A DNA stretch of 64,000 nt from contig QKCR01000041.1 in NCBI GenBank assembly GCA_003245575.1, forward strand, positions 1 to 64,000, in the 5' to 3' direction. Source of the stretch: Alphaproteobacteria bacterium (GTDB lineage Bacteria; Pseudomonadota; Alphaproteobacteria; Micavibrionales; Micavibrionaceae). Of this stretch, positions 1-9,309 are shown piece after piece (position 1 is the stretch's first letter; each line of letters begins with the position of its first letter). The notes under the pieces are model-generated. The model was not told the DNA's origin. It saw only the letters and a program-made list of their open reading frames with translations, and did not search any database. The position numbers and the translations under genes are program-made.

Positions 1-391
1 CAGCATATAATGTGTTGATGGTGAAATCCCGCCGCCGCGCATCCTCTAGCCAATCGGTCGAAAATTCGACATCTGCATGCCGCCCATCCGTTTTTTTATC
101 AATACGCAGCGTAGTGATTTCGTAACCTCTGCCTTTAATGGCTGCTGTTACGGTCCCGTGCTGAATCCCGGTAGGTATTGATTTGATTCTGTTTTTCCCA
201 AGACGATCCGTCACGTATTGTGGCGTTAAGCTCGTTGCAAGGTCAATATCCCCGATCTCCTCGCCTAAAAGAGCATTGCGCACACATCCTCCCACAAAAC
301 GGACAGATCCTGCCCCCAAAGCCCGAAAAATTTTCCGGATTTCAGGCGTAGACATGTCGGGTGGGAGAACAAAAGAATGGTGAACGGTCAT
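1..391 (-). CDS. cca: CCA tRNA nucleotidyltransferase, N-terminal part (cut by window edge)
   Basis: Reading the minus strand from an ATG at 391 gives 130 codons with no stop before the window edge, so the C-terminus lies outside. The visible part has the poly(A) polymerase/CCA-adding head-domain signature: RFVGGCVRNALLG, then GDIDLAT supplying the two metal-binding aspartates, then HGTVTA and RRRDFTINTLYA near the edge. The family adds or repairs the 3'-CCA end of tRNAs in the cytoplasm. Upstream of the ATG there is no clear strong ribosome-binding site. It is codirectional with smpB and dapA, so the block may be one minus-strand unit with the 50-base gap to the next gene. Identification is by motif recognition and is firm for the superfamily; discrimination from poly(A) polymerase rests on the alphaproteobacterial context. 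Confidence 0.9.
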   Translation of the reverse strand, partial: MTVHHSFVLPPDMSTPEIRKIFRALGAGSVRFVGGCVRNALLGEEIGDIDLATSLTPQYVTDRLGKNRIKSIPTGIQHGTVTAAIKGRGYEITTLRIDKKTDGRHADVEFSTDWLEDARRRDFTINTLYA

Positions 392-441
392 AATCGAATT
401 ATATCAGCCGCCATCATAGAAAACTATAAGGGAAAAACAAC

Positions 442-792
442 TTATTGAAGGAACAACTCGTGTACTCTAAACGAACTTGTCTTATTTGGTGAAATCTCTC
501 GGAGCTTGTCTTGGGCAGCAGCTAGAGCTAGCCCAATATTCCGCTGATTTTCGCGCATGAATTTGGCGTGCCATTCCCCACTACGAAAAGCCACCGCTTC
601 ATGAGACAACGGCATCTCGGCAGCCGCCAAATCATGAATTGCAATCAAGCGCAAGGCTTCACGGTAATCTTCCCACTTATTATCAATAAAATGAATAGAG
701 GCTTTACTTTGGTCCTGCCGTCCGTACCGCTGCATATAAACACCCGTTTTTTGTCTTTCGGGATGTATAGCACAGATCAGGTGCGTTCGCAA
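442..792 (-). CDS. Hypothetical protein downstream of smpB
   Basis: A 116-codon frame begins 11 bases after the smpB stop. It would start with TTG at 792; an internal ATG at 735 (MQRYGRQDQSK) is an alternative start giving 97 residues. Neither start has a strong Shine-Dalgarno sequence. The product is soluble, rich in Ala, Arg and Glu, predicted mostly helical, with no signal peptide or membrane segment and no family that I recognise. The tight spacing and shared strand with smpB and dapA suggest translation from the same message. Composition looks coding, but without a homology search the call that it is a real gene is only moderately secure. Confidence 0.5.
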   Translation of the reverse strand: MRTHLICAIHPERQKTGVYMQRYGRQDQSKASIHFIDNKWEDYREALRLIAIHDLAAAEMPLSHEAVAFRSGEWHAKFMRENQRNIGLALAAAQDKLREISPNKTSSFRVHELFLQ

Positions 793-803
793 ATTTATGG
801 AAA

Positions 804-1301
804 TTATTCCCCGTCACCGCGCAGAATACGGTTTTTCGAGCGATTCCAGTCGCGCTGCTTGATCGTCTCGCGCTTGTCATGCTGGGCTTTCCCCTTAGCC
901 AAGGCGATCTCGACCTTAGCCACACCACGGGAGTTAAAGTAAAGCCGCACGGGCACAATTGTATAGCCTTTTTGCTTTACAGCCGCATAAAGTCGCGCAA
1001 TTTCACGTTTATGCAAAAGCAATTTCCGTTCACGGCGCGGAACATGCTGTAAATGCGCCCCCGCAGGTCCATAAGGCGCAATATAGGACCCGATCAACCA
1101 TAGGTCACCGCCGCGCTCTTCCGCAAAGCATTCATTGAGCGAGCATTGACCATGACGCAATGACTTAACCTCGGTCCCCGTCAACATCACGCCGGCTTCG
1201 AACTTCTCTTCCAAAAAATAATCAAAGCGCGCACGACGATTTTCGGCAACTGTATGGTTCACCGAAATTAATCCTTTTGCGGCTTTTTTATCCTTGGCCA
1301 T
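804..1301 (-). CDS. smpB: SsrA-binding protein SmpB
   Basis: The 165-residue product matches SmpB over its full usual length. It binds tmRNA and delivers it to stalled ribosomes for trans-translation. Visible family signatures are N-terminal [34 protein letters not shown], the oligonucleotide-binding beta barrel with [15 protein letters not shown], and the strongly basic tail with [17 protein letters not shown] that inserts toward the decoding centre. It sits 26 bases downstream of dapA on the same strand; smpB next to dapA is a common alphaproteobacterial arrangement (general knowledge). The tmRNA gene itself was not found in this window. Confidence 0.97.
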   Translation of the reverse strand: MAKDKKAAKGLISVNHTVAENRRARFDYFLEEKFEAGVMLTGTEVKSLRHGQCSLNECFAEERGGDLWLIGSYIAPYGPAGAHLQHVPRRERKLLLHKREIARLYAAVKQKGYTIVPVRLYFNSRGVAKVEIALAKGKAQHDKRETIKQRDWNRSKNRILRGDGE

Positions 1302-1327
1302 AATGAAAATTTAATTCCTGCTTGATG

Positions 1328-2242
1328 TTAGGCGCGGAGTTTCTCTGATTTTGCCCCGCTAATCAAGCCCAATTCTGTCAATACCGCGTCAACTCGCTCA
1401 CGGCAAGCCGGTGTTGCCGCCACCAAAGGAAGGCGAACTTCATCCCGACACAATCCCAAACGGGATGCCGCATATTTGACGGGTGCCGGAGAACTCTCGG
1501 TAAAAAGAACCTTGTTTAAAGGCATCAACTTGGCTTGCAACTCCTGAAACAAATCTATATTCCGCGCTGCCCAAGCCTCTTGGAACGCCGCATAAAGGGC
1601 TGGTGCAATATTGGATGCCACAGAAATACACCCGTCCGCTCCATGAGCCAAAGCAGCCCCTGCAATCGCATCATCCCCGCACAACACGCGGAAACTGTCC
1701 TTAACACGAGACTTGATCTCTGTCGTACGCGAAACGTCTGGCGTAGCATCCTTGATCGCCATCACACGCGGCAATTCCGCTAATCTGCAAACAGTCTCGA
1801 CAGAAATCTCAACGCCACAGCGGCTTGGCACGTTATAAAGAACAATCGGCAGATCCGTCGCATCATGAACGGCTTTGAAATGGGCATACATCCCGTCTTG
1901 GGAAGGTTTGTTGTAATAAGGAACAACGACCAAAGCCGCATCGACGCCACAAGACTTGGCAAGACGGGTCATGTATATCGTCTTGGATGTCGAGTTAGAC
2001 CCTGTTCCTGCGATAACCGGAACCGACTTGCTATTTTGGCTCTTGACCGCCTGCACAGACATGTCAAGAATAGCCCGGACTTCATCCTCTTCGAGTGTCG
2101 GGGCTTCACCCGTCGTACCACAAGGAACCAGACCGTGAGACCCATGTTCGATCTGATACGCCAAAACCTTTTCAAACGACTTGGCATCAAAAGCTCCGTC
2201 GCAGAAAGGGGTCACCAGCGCAGTAATAGATCCGTGGAACAT
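1328..2242 (-). CDS. dapA: 4-hydroxy-tetrahydrodipicolinate synthase
   Basis: DapA condenses pyruvate with aspartate semialdehyde, the first committed step toward diaminopimelate and lysine. The 304 residues cover the whole TIM barrel: the N-terminal GSITALVTPF, the GTTGEAPTL pyruvate-binding motif, VVPYYNKPSQDG with the catalytic tyrosine, the LYNVPSRCGVEI strand, and VMAIKDATPD carrying the Schiff-base lysine. The ATG is preceded by AGGAGAGAG at good spacing. Its substrate is made by asd, which also lies in this window about 31 kb away. The gene is divergent from the Slt gene with only 33 bases between the start codons, so the promoters must overlap with or lie inside the neighbouring coding sequence. 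Confidence 0.97.
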   Translation of the reverse strand: MFHGSITALVTPFCDGAFDAKSFEKVLAYQIEHGSHGLVPCGTTGEAPTLEEDEVRAILDMSVQAVKSQNSKSVPVIAGTGSNSTSKTIYMTRLAKSCGVDAALVVVPYYNKPSQDGMYAHFKAVHDATDLPIVLYNVPSRCGVEISVETVCRLAELPRVMAIKDATPDVSRTTEIKSRVKDSFRVLCGDDAIAGAALAHGADGCISVASNIAPALYAAFQEAWAARNIDLFQELQAKLMPLNKVLFTESSPAPVKYAASRLGLCRDEVRLPLVAATPACRERVDAVLTELGLISGAKSEKLRA

Positions 2243-2275
2243 AATTGTCTCTCTCCTGTAAATTTTTCTAGGTCT

Positions 2276-4243
2276 ATGCCGATTACATTATCCCTTGGCG
2301 CGGCCTGTGTCTATGGGTTCTTGACGATTTCCACCGCCCTAGCCCAAGGAAACCCACCGTTAAAGCCTGTTCCGAAGCCCCTCCCGCGCGCCGCCGCCGC
2401 AACCGCAGAAGCCGAAGCCATGATTTTAATGAGCGGCAACGAATGGATAGACGCTCGCAATAAAGTCATGTCGATCGGATCTCCTGACATGGTAAAGCTT
2501 TATGAATGGATGCTTTACCGCGAAGATTACGACACGCTTCCCTTTAAACGCATTGCCTCCTTTATCGAGGAAAACCCACACTGGCCGAACCAATCTGCGT
2601 TGAAGAAAAGTGCTGAACGGAACATGCCCTCATCCATGCCTGCCGATCAGATCATGGCGTGGTTTTCGAAATACCCGCCTCTCACAGGACGCGGAGCAAT
2701 TCTGCTGACGACCGCCTCTCAAGCAACAGGACAAACTGCAATTGCCGGAGAGATCATAAAAAAATCATGGGCGGATCTCGATATGTCCGACAGCGATACA
2801 AAATCTCTCTGGACCTATTGGCAAAACTACATCCCCAAGAAACAACATATCCTGCGCTTGGATAAATTGCTGTTCGATCATAAATACACACTTGCCCGTT
2901 CCTATGCGTCCACACTGGGACACGGCTATCCGCAATTAGCCGAGGCGCGCATCGCGCTGGCAGAAAACAAACCCAACGTGAATGCCTTAATTGCCAGAGT
3001 TCCTTCAGCCCTATCTCGTGACACTGGCTTACAATTTGAACGCCTGAGCTGGAGACGACGCAACAACGAGGACCAAGGCGCGCGCGAAATCCTGAATAAC
3101 CAACCGCCTCTGACCGATGCACCGAATGCAAATGAATGGTGGAAGGAACGCCACATCATGATCCGTCGTGCCATTGAAGATCACGATTTCAAATCGGCTT
3201 ACGTTTTGGCAGCCCACCATGACCAAACGGACAAAGCCAACAAAGCTGAGGCTGAATGGCTGGCAGGATGGCTGGCTTTGCGCTTTTTGAACCAGCCGCA
3301 ACTGGCGCTGGGACATTTCAACACCATGTATGAATCTGTCGCAACCGCCATCAGTAAAACGCGCGGCGCATACTGGGCAGGCCGTGCAGAAGATCAAATG
3401 GGTCATAAAGATCTCGCGCAGAATTGGTATAAAATAGCCGCAACCTATCCTCATACCTATTACGGACAATTGGCTGCCCTCAAAATCGGACAACCCATTT
3501 CTTTGCCGACAGCTCCGGTCCCGAGTGAACAAGACAAAACAAAAGTCAGTTCGTCAGATTTGCTTCATGCCGTCCAAGTCGCGAATATGGCGCATCTCGA
3601 TAGCGTCCACTCACAACTGACGTCAGCTTTAATCGCAACACTCTCAACACCGGGTGAGTTCGAAGAAGCGGCACGCCTTCTCTATAGTTCAGGAGACCTC
3701 ACAGCAGGATTTCGTATCGCCAAAGCCGCAAGTTGGAAAAATATTATTCTGGGCCGTCACACATTCCCGTCTCGGGAGACCAGCATGCGCAGAACAAATG
3801 GTAATCATGCGCTCTATCACGCAATTATTCGTCAGGAAAGCCAGTTTGATACGGAAGCCCGCAGCCCGTCAGGCGCTCTGGGTTTAATGCAGCTCATGCC
3901 CGCAACAGCCAAAGAAACAGCAGGCAAACTCGGAATAGCTCACCAGACATCTTGGCTCACGGAAAAACCAGAGCATAACATTACGCTTGGTGCGACATAT
4001 ATTGATATGCTGACAGGCCGCTTCCTGAACGGCTTGCCGATGGCCATCGCCGGATACAATGCCGGCCCGTCTCGCGTCAACGGATGGATCGAAGAGTTCG
4101 GTGACCCGCGAACCAAAAACGGTGCACATTATGACCAAGATGCTTGGGTAGATTGGATAGAACTCATTCCGATTGCAGAAACCAGAAATTATGTGCAGCG
4201 CGTCATGGAAAATTATGAAATTTACACACATATTTCGCAATAA
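2276..4243 (+). CDS. Soluble lytic murein transglycosylase (Slt70-type), secreted
   Basis: The frame is open upstream to 1865 but that part is antisense to dapA, so I place the start at the ATG at 2276, giving 655 residues with a Sec signal peptide (MPITLSLGAACVYGFLTIST, then ALAQ as cleavage site). The middle is a long helical, TPR/superhelix-like region typical of Slt70 U-domains. The C-terminal SLT domain has AIIRQESQFD with the catalytic glutamate, SGALGLMQLMPATA, and AIAGYNAGPSRV. The enzyme cleaves peptidoglycan glycan strands in the periplasm with 1,6-anhydro ends. It is divergent from dapA and followed by a two-component pair. Two further wall-hydrolase proteins occur between 19.5 and 23.1 kb but share only the hydrolase fold. 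Confidence 0.92.
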   Translation: MPITLSLGAACVYGFLTISTALAQGNPPLKPVPKPLPRAAAATAEAEAMILMSGNEWIDARNKVMSIGSPDMVKLYEWMLYREDYDTLPFKRIASFIEENPHWPNQSALKKSAERNMPSSMPADQIMAWFSKYPPLTGRGAILLTTASQATGQTAIAGEIIKKSWADLDMSDSDTKSLWTYWQNYIPKKQHILRLDKLLFDHKYTLARSYASTLGHGYPQLAEARIALAENKPNVNALIARVPSALSRDTGLQFERLSWRRRNNEDQGAREILNNQPPLTDAPNANEWWKERHIMIRRAIEDHDFKSAYVLAAHHDQTDKANKAEAEWLAGWLALRFLNQPQLALGHFNTMYESVATAISKTRGAYWAGRAEDQMGHKDLAQNWYKIAATYPHTYYGQLAALKIGQPISLPTAPVPSEQDKTKVSSSDLLHAVQVANMAHLDSVHSQLTSALIATLSTPGEFEEAARLLYSSGDLTAGFRIAKAASWKNIILGRHTFPSRETSMRRTNGNHALYHAIIRQESQFDTEARSPSGALGLMQLMPATAKETAGKLGIAHQTSWLTEKPEHNITLGATYIDMLTGRFLNGLPMAIAGYNAGPSRVNGWIEEFGDPRTKNGAHYDQDAWVDWIELIPIAETRNYVQRVMENYEIYTHISQ

Positions 4244-4347
4244 ATGAACACCAGCGCATGAAACTATGTTACAATGAATGCGGGTTAACGATCGGTTCAT
4301 AATATAAGGAATATAGTGAACATGCCAAAATGGCAAAGGAGACCCGT

Positions 4348-5049
4348 ATGCATTTATTGATAGCCGACGACCACACCATGTTTCGGGATGCAATGTCCCA
4401 GTATTTGACCAGATCAAATCCTGACGCAAATATCGTTACAACCAAGAATCTCGACGAAGCTTTTAAATATATGCAGGAAGCTGAGAAACATCCCGATCTC
4501 GTTCTTCTGGACTTGAATATGCCCGGAATGAACGGTCTTCAAGGCTTCAAGAATTTCAGAGACACCTTTCCCGACGTCTCTGTCGCGCTTCTCTCGGGGG
4601 TCGCAGAAATCAGCGATGTCCAACAAGCAATGGATCTGGGTGCTATCGGATACTTCCCGAAAACACTCTCAGGCCGCGCCATGCTCAAAGCCATAGAATT
4701 GGTTCTTTCGGGAGAAAAATTTATTCCTGTTGACCACGCCACAAACGGGCTGATGCCTTCCTACTTTAGCGACGGAAATAAGCATTCACCGACCGCGCCC
4801 CTGCCCATGCATACGCGCGCGCCAAAAGACCCGCCTAAAACGGACATCAACCTGACCCCAAGGGAAGAAGAAGTTCTGGAGCGTCTCGGCAAAGGGATGA
4901 GCAATAAGGATATTGCCAGAGATCTGGATTTGCAGGAAGTGACCATCAAGCTGCATATTCGCGGCATATGTCGCAAACTTGAGGCCAACAACAGAACACA
5001 AGCTGCGTTGAGAGCCTATGAGCTGGGCTTAATCAAGAAAGTCGACTAA
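4348..5049 (+). CDS. NarL/FixJ-type response regulator
   Basis: I use the ATG at 4348 because AAAGGAG lies 7 bases before it and the receiver fold begins directly (MHLLIADDHTMFRD); a start 18 bases upstream is possible. The 233-residue product has an N-terminal receiver with the acidic pair ADDH, phosphoacceptor aspartate in LVLLDLNMPGMNG, the switch threonine/serine position at ALLSG and the lysine in GYFPKTLSG. The C-terminal LuxR helix-turn-helix is LTPREEEVLERLGKGMSNKDIA followed by TIKLHIRGICRKL. It should act as a DNA-binding transcription factor. The histidine kinase gene starts 21 bases after its stop, so the two are very likely a cognate pair. Confidence 0.93.
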   Translation: MHLLIADDHTMFRDAMSQYLTRSNPDANIVTTKNLDEAFKYMQEAEKHPDLVLLDLNMPGMNGLQGFKNFRDTFPDVSVALLSGVAEISDVQQAMDLGAIGYFPKTLSGRAMLKAIELVLSGEKFIPVDHATNGLMPSYFSDGNKHSPTAPLPMHTRAPKDPPKTDINLTPREEEVLERLGKGMSNKDIARDLDLQEVTIKLHIRGICRKLEANNRTQAALRAYELGLIKKVD

Positions 5050-5070
5050 CAGACAAGCGGAAATTTACAA

Positions 5071-5814
5071 ATGGGAACTCTCAAGAAAAGAACCTCTCAC
5101 CAATATGAGGAGATGGGGCGACTGACACAAGGGCTGCTCCATAATATCAATAACTCGTTGGGCTCGATCATTGGATTCTCGGAATTTCTAACCGAGGATC
5201 TCGAAGCAAATACCCCGCCCCATGCGTTTGCCGAAAACATCAAGTCGGCCAGCGAGCATATCAAAGATTTAATCCGCCAAATGTGGACATTGAATGCCAT
5301 ATCTGAGATTTCGTATGACGAGGCCTCGGATCAAGTTGACATGAGCGAGATTATCGAAACACAGCTTCTCTTGATTAGCGAAACACTTTTCAAGAATATG
5401 CAAATCAGTATGGAGTTTGATATTGCCGATTCTGTGGCAAATACAAAAGTGATCGGATTCCACGGCTATCTGACTCAAATGTTTTTGGAGCTCGTCAGCA
5501 ATGCCATTGAAGCCTTCGAAGAGCATTCAGAACCCGGCAAACCGAAAATCATTTCCGTAACCTTGTCAAAGCCGGAACAGGATTCTGAATACCTGTGCAT
5601 GACAGTTACCGACACGGGTGACGGCATGGAGCAAGAGGTTCTGGACCAATGCCGCACACCATTTTTTTCGCATCGAGATGCATCGGAACATCACGGCTTA
5701 GGGTTGACGATCGTTGATACAATTCTGAAATCTACACGAGGAAATATGGATATATCTTCTGAGCCAGGAATGGGCACAACAATATCCATATACTTACGAC
5801 AAAATGTCTCATAG
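5071..5814 (+). CDS. Cytosolic sensor histidine kinase without a sensor domain
   Basis: This 247-residue kinase consists of little more than the transmitter. The phosphorylated histidine lies in GLLHNINNSLGSIIGFSEFL near residue 28, followed by an HATPase_c domain with N box ELVSNAIEAFEEH, G1 box DTGDGM, and G2 box HGLGLTIVDTIL. There is no signal peptide, membrane segment or PAS domain, so input must come from a partner protein or from the very short N-terminus. It follows the NarL-type regulator by 21 bases, and cheA lies 260 bases downstream. A role tied to chemotaxis or to the adjacent secreted transglycosylase cannot be decided from sequence. Confidence 0.9.
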   Translation: MGTLKKRTSHQYEEMGRLTQGLLHNINNSLGSIIGFSEFLTEDLEANTPPHAFAENIKSASEHIKDLIRQMWTLNAISEISYDEASDQVDMSEIIETQLLLISETLFKNMQISMEFDIADSVANTKVIGFHGYLTQMFLELVSNAIEAFEEHSEPGKPKIISVTLSKPEQDSEYLCMTVTDTGDGMEQEVLDQCRTPFFSHRDASEHHGLGLTIVDTILKSTRGNMDISSEPGMGTTISIYLRQNVS

Positions 5815-6075
5815 ATATGCCCGAAAGAATATAGCGCAGTGCAAACTAAACTATTCTCTTGGAGAATGACCTACTCTTTATTATATATTAGGAAGCATAT
5901 TATTGTTCGGTAATCCGAAATCCTAACGCTCTGTTAACCACTTATAGGGCATCTTATAGTCTAGGGTATTGTAGAGAGAATTCTATTCTTTTCGACTACC
6001 GCATTTCACTGAGTATATCGACGAATACACTGGGAAAATGACTTTCCCCATATAGCCATAATGCAGGGGCCGCAC
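5815..6075. promoter_or_regulatory. AT-rich leader region in front of the cheAWYBR cluster
   Basis: No gene is seen in these 261 bases. The stretch is AT-rich around 5875-5935 and contains two short perfect hairpins: TTCGG-TAAT-CCGAA at 5906-5919 and GGGAAA-ATGAC-TTTCCC at 6032-6048, the latter just before the first possible cheA start. This is the natural place for the chemotaxis operon promoter, but no single -35/-10 pair stands out clearly. Confidence 0.45.
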
Positions 6076-8721
6076 ATGGACGATCTAATTGTAGAATTTC
6101 TGACAGAAACAAATGAAAGCCTGATGGAGCTGGATACAGACCTCATCAAGCTCGAACAGAATCCCAATGACAAGGATTTGATTTCTAAAATCTTCCGTCT
6201 GATGCACACCATCAAAGGAACATGTGGTTTCCTAGGGCTGCCCCGCCTTGAAACCGTTGCGCACAGAGCAGAAAACGTGCTCGGCCGCTTCCGTGACGGA
6301 AATCTGGAAGTCACACCTGCATACGTGTCTCTTATCCTTGAATCTCTGGACCGCGTTCGTTATTTGCTTGGCCATATCGAAGAAACAGGAACAGAACCTG
6401 AAGGCGAGGATTCTGATCTGACTGAAAAATTAGATGCCGTCTACGAAGGTCGTGATGGTGGTGCAGACACAGCAAGCGCTCCGGCTGCTGCGGCTCCGGG
6501 ACCGGTAGAAATCGAAGTTGAATTCCCGTCTGTCCAAGAAAAACATGCAGAAGAGAGCGCCCCTCAAGTCGCAGCCGCTAAAACGGAAGCTCCAGCCGCG
6601 GCTCAAATGCAAACAAAAGAAACAGCAGAAAGTGCAATTGCCAACCAATCTTTGCGCGTAAACATGGGTGTTCTGGAGAACCTCATGACGATGGTTTCTG
6701 AACTGGTGCTCACACGGAACCAGCTTTTGCAGATTGCCAGAACCGAAAAAGAAAATAACTTCGCTACTCCGTTGCAACGTCTGAACCATGTTGTCTCTGA
6801 CTTGCAAGAGGGCGTGATGAAAACCCGCATGCAGCCTATCGGCAATGCATGGGCAAAACTGCCGCGTATTATCCGCGATCTCAGCATCGAATTGGGTAAA
6901 AAGATTGATCTCGAAATGACAGGTCAGGATACAGAACTTGACCGTCAGGTTCTGGATATGATCAAAGACCCGTTAACTCACATGGTCCGCAATTCGGGTG
7001 ACCACGGAATTGAAACTCCTGCAGAACGGGCCAAATCCGGCAAGCCTGAGACAGGAAAAATCCATCTGCGTGCTTACCATGAAGGTGGACATATCATCAT
7101 TGAGATCGCCGATGACGGGAAAGGTCTTCCGACTGAAAAAATCAGACAGAAAATCATTTCTAACGGATTGGCAAGTGAAGAAGAAGCCATGAAGCTCTCT
7201 CCACAACAAGTGCACCAATTCATTTTCCATGCAGGTTTCTCAACCGCTGACAAAGTCACTTCCGTATCAGGACGTGGAGTCGGTATGGATGTGGTCCGAA
7301 CCAACATTGAAAAAATCGGCGGATCTATCGAAATGAAATCCGCGGAAGGTAAAGGATCGACCTTCTATATCAAAATCCCTCTAACCTTGGCAATTGTTTC
7401 ATCCCTGATTGTAGAATCCGCAGGCGAACGTTTTGCTATTCCACAATTGGCCGTTCGCGAATTGGTTCTGGTTTCCCAGAAATCAGAAAACAGAATTGAA
7501 ATGATCCGCAACACGCCTGTCTTCAGACTACGTGATAAATTGCTGCCACTGGTTTCTCTAGAAGATTTGCTCAAGCTCGGCAACAATACAGACACCGACC
7601 TGGCAACTCGTTTCGAGCATAAATATATTATCGTAACTCAAGTCGGAAACTACTCTTTCGGTCTAATTGTTGATCAAGTGTTTGACACAGAAGAAATCGT
7701 GGTAAAACCGGTTGCAAAAATCCTGAAAGATATTGATCTCTTCTCGGGAAATACCATTCTGGGTGACGGTAGCGTAATTATGATTCTGGATCCGGGCGGG
7801 ATTGCAAAAGTCACAGGCGAAAACAATGTTACTGACTCTGCCTCGGATACCGCGGAAGATAACCGCCGTATTGCCGCCGACAAAAAAACCTCCCTGCTCC
7901 TCTTTACAGCAGGTCAAGGGTCCCCTAAAGCAGTTCCATTGTCACTCATTTCCCGTCTGGAAAATGTTGAAGTATCATCCATTGAACAAACAGACGGACA
8001 AATGCTTGTCCAGTATCGTGGCTCTTTGATGCCCATTCTGCCGTTCTCGAACGATATTGATCTGGAGAGCGTATCAGCCAAACCGCTTCTGGTATTCGCA
8101 GATCGGGGCAAGAGTGTTGGCTTGATCGTTGACGAGATTGTCGACATCCGCGAAGAAGCCATCGAAATCCAGCTTGATGGAAAACGTCAAGGCGTATTCG
8201 GAAGTGCCATCATCTCAGGAAAAGCGACCGAGATCGTTGATGTCATGCACTTCCTGAACTCTGTTCACGGAGACTGGTTCAAAGACCATGGTGACGAACC
8301 ATTCCTACAACACGACAAAAGAAAGCAAGGCGGAGGATCTTCTTCCAAGCGCATTCTTCTCGTGGATGACAGCCCATTCTTCCGCAACATGCTATGCCCT
8401 CTGCTCACGGCAGCCGGATATGAAGTCGTTGCCGTTGAAGGCCCATCAAAGGCTCTGGAACTGACTGAATCAGAAGAAAATTTTGACATCATTATCTCCG
8501 ACATCGAAATGCCGGATATGAACGGATACGATTTTGCAACCCGCGTGCGTGCAAACGAGAAATGGCAAAACACACCAATGGTGGCATTGACCTCTCACGC
8601 GACACCGGAAGACATCGACCACGGATATGAATCCGGATTTGATGAATATATTGCAAAATTCGACCGTGACACATTACTGAGCACAATTTCCAAGACACTC
8701 TCAAGAGGGATCGAAGCATGA
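6076..8721 (+). CDS. cheA: Chemotaxis histidine kinase CheA with second CheW-like domain and C-terminal receiver
   Basis: With the ATG at 6076 (preceded by AGGGG; another ATG lies 15 bases upstream) the protein has 881 residues. Order: HPt/P1 with phospho-His44 in RLMHTIKGTCGF; an Ala/Pro/Glu-rich linker near 130-185 with no recognisable P2; P3 dimerisation helices from about 188 (LRVNMGVLENLMTMVSELV); P4 kinase with HMVRNSGDHGIE and DDGKGLP; a P5 CheW-like domain near 440-570; a second, more divergent CheW-like unit near 600-725; and a receiver near 755-875 with acceptor Asp809 in ISDIEMPDMNG. It phosphorylates CheY and CheB in response to methyl-accepting receptors. Receiver-bearing CheA forms are known in alphaproteobacteria; the receiver may act as a phosphate sink. 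The stop overlaps the cheW start. Confidence 0.96.
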   Translation: MDDLIVEFLTETNESLMELDTDLIKLEQNPNDKDLISKIFRLMHTIKGTCGFLGLPRLETVAHRAENVLGRFRDGNLEVTPAYVSLILESLDRVRYLLGHIEETGTEPEGEDSDLTEKLDAVYEGRDGGADTASAPAAAAPGPVEIEVEFPSVQEKHAEESAPQVAAAKTEAPAAAQMQTKETAESAIANQSLRVNMGVLENLMTMVSELVLTRNQLLQIARTEKENNFATPLQRLNHVVSDLQEGVMKTRMQPIGNAWAKLPRIIRDLSIELGKKIDLEMTGQDTELDRQVLDMIKDPLTHMVRNSGDHGIETPAERAKSGKPETGKIHLRAYHEGGHIIIEIADDGKGLPTEKIRQKIISNGLASEEEAMKLSPQQVHQFIFHAGFSTADKVTSVSGRGVGMDVVRTNIEKIGGSIEMKSAEGKGSTFYIKIPLTLAIVSSLIVESAGERFAIPQLAVRELVLVSQKSENRIEMIRNTPVFRLRDKLLPLVSLEDLLKLGNNTDTDLATRFEHKYIIVTQVGNYSFGLIVDQVFDTEEIVVKPVAKILKDIDLFSGNTILGDGSVIMILDPGGIAKVTGENNVTDSASDTAEDNRRIAADKKTSLLLFTAGQGSPKAVPLSLISRLENVEVSSIEQTDGQMLVQYRGSLMPILPFSNDIDLESVSAKPLLVFADRGKSVGLIVDEIVDIREEAIEIQLDGKRQGVFGSAIISGKATEIVDVMHFLNSVHGDWFKDHGDEPFLQHDKRKQGGGSSSKRILLVDDSPFFRNMLCPLLTAAGYEVVAVEGPSKALELTESEENFDIIISDIEMPDMNGYDFATRVRANEKWQNTPMVALTSHATPEDIDHGYESGFDEYIAKFDRDTLLSTISKTLSRGIEA

Positions 8722-9224
8722 GCGAAGGAACACAACATAACCAGTCCGAAAGAGGCAAATCTGCGCTCTCCTCCACAGAGGGCAAAACAAAAGAATTTCT
8801 AACCATCGAAATTCAGGGTCAGTTGTTCGGTATTCCTATCCTGCAAGTCCAAGACGTGTTGGGCGAGCTTAAAGTAACGCGTATTCCTTTGGCCCCGCCA
8901 CAAGTTTCCGGTTCCCTAAATCTGCGCGGTCGTATCGTGACCGCCATTGATGTCCGCAAATGCTTGGGATTACCTTCTTTGGAAAGCTCCGAAGACTCTC
9001 ATCGCATGAGTGTCGTCGTAAACCATGATGACGAACTCTACAGTTTGATTATTGACAGTGTCGGCGACGTACTGACACTGCATAATAAAGACTTCGAAGC
9101 CAATCCGGCAACTCTGGATTTGATTTGGAAGTCTGTGTCACTTGGCGTCTACCGTCTTCAGGGACGCATTCTGGTTGTTCTGGATGTCCCGAAACTTTTG
9201 TCTTCACTACAACACCCTAATTAA
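8718..9224 (+). CDS. cheW: Chemotaxis coupling protein CheW
   Basis: The 168-residue product links receptors to CheA. Its single CheW fold is recognisable from FLTIEIQGQLFGIPILQVQDVLGELKVTRIP, followed by GSLNLRGRIVTAIDVRKCLGL with the conserved NLRG turn, and VVNHDDELYSLIIDSVGDVL. About 28 polar residues precede the fold. The ATG overlaps the cheA stop codon in an ATGA junction, indicating translational coupling and matched expression of the two partners. Confidence 0.96.
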   Translation: MSEGTQHNQSERGKSALSSTEGKTKEFLTIEIQGQLFGIPILQVQDVLGELKVTRIPLAPPQVSGSLNLRGRIVTAIDVRKCLGLPSLESSEDSHRMSVVVNHDDELYSLIIDSVGDVLTLHNKDFEANPATLDLIWKSVSLGVYRLQGRILVVLDVPKLLSSLQHPN

Positions 9225-9309
9225 GGATATGAGTAAGATTTTATTTATCGTTCACGGATAAGATAGAATTTGTCTCGAACAAAAATAAGATCCGTCCAGG
9301 AGAGAACCT

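Noticed and set aside
568-958. Open frames overlapping smpB and the small gene behind it
   Set aside because: They have shadow-like composition (Arg/Ser/Cys-rich) and lie inside well-supported genes on other frames.
1865-2275. Long upstream extension of the transglycosylase frame
   Set aside because: It is antisense to dapA, and the start at 2276 gives a clean signal peptide.
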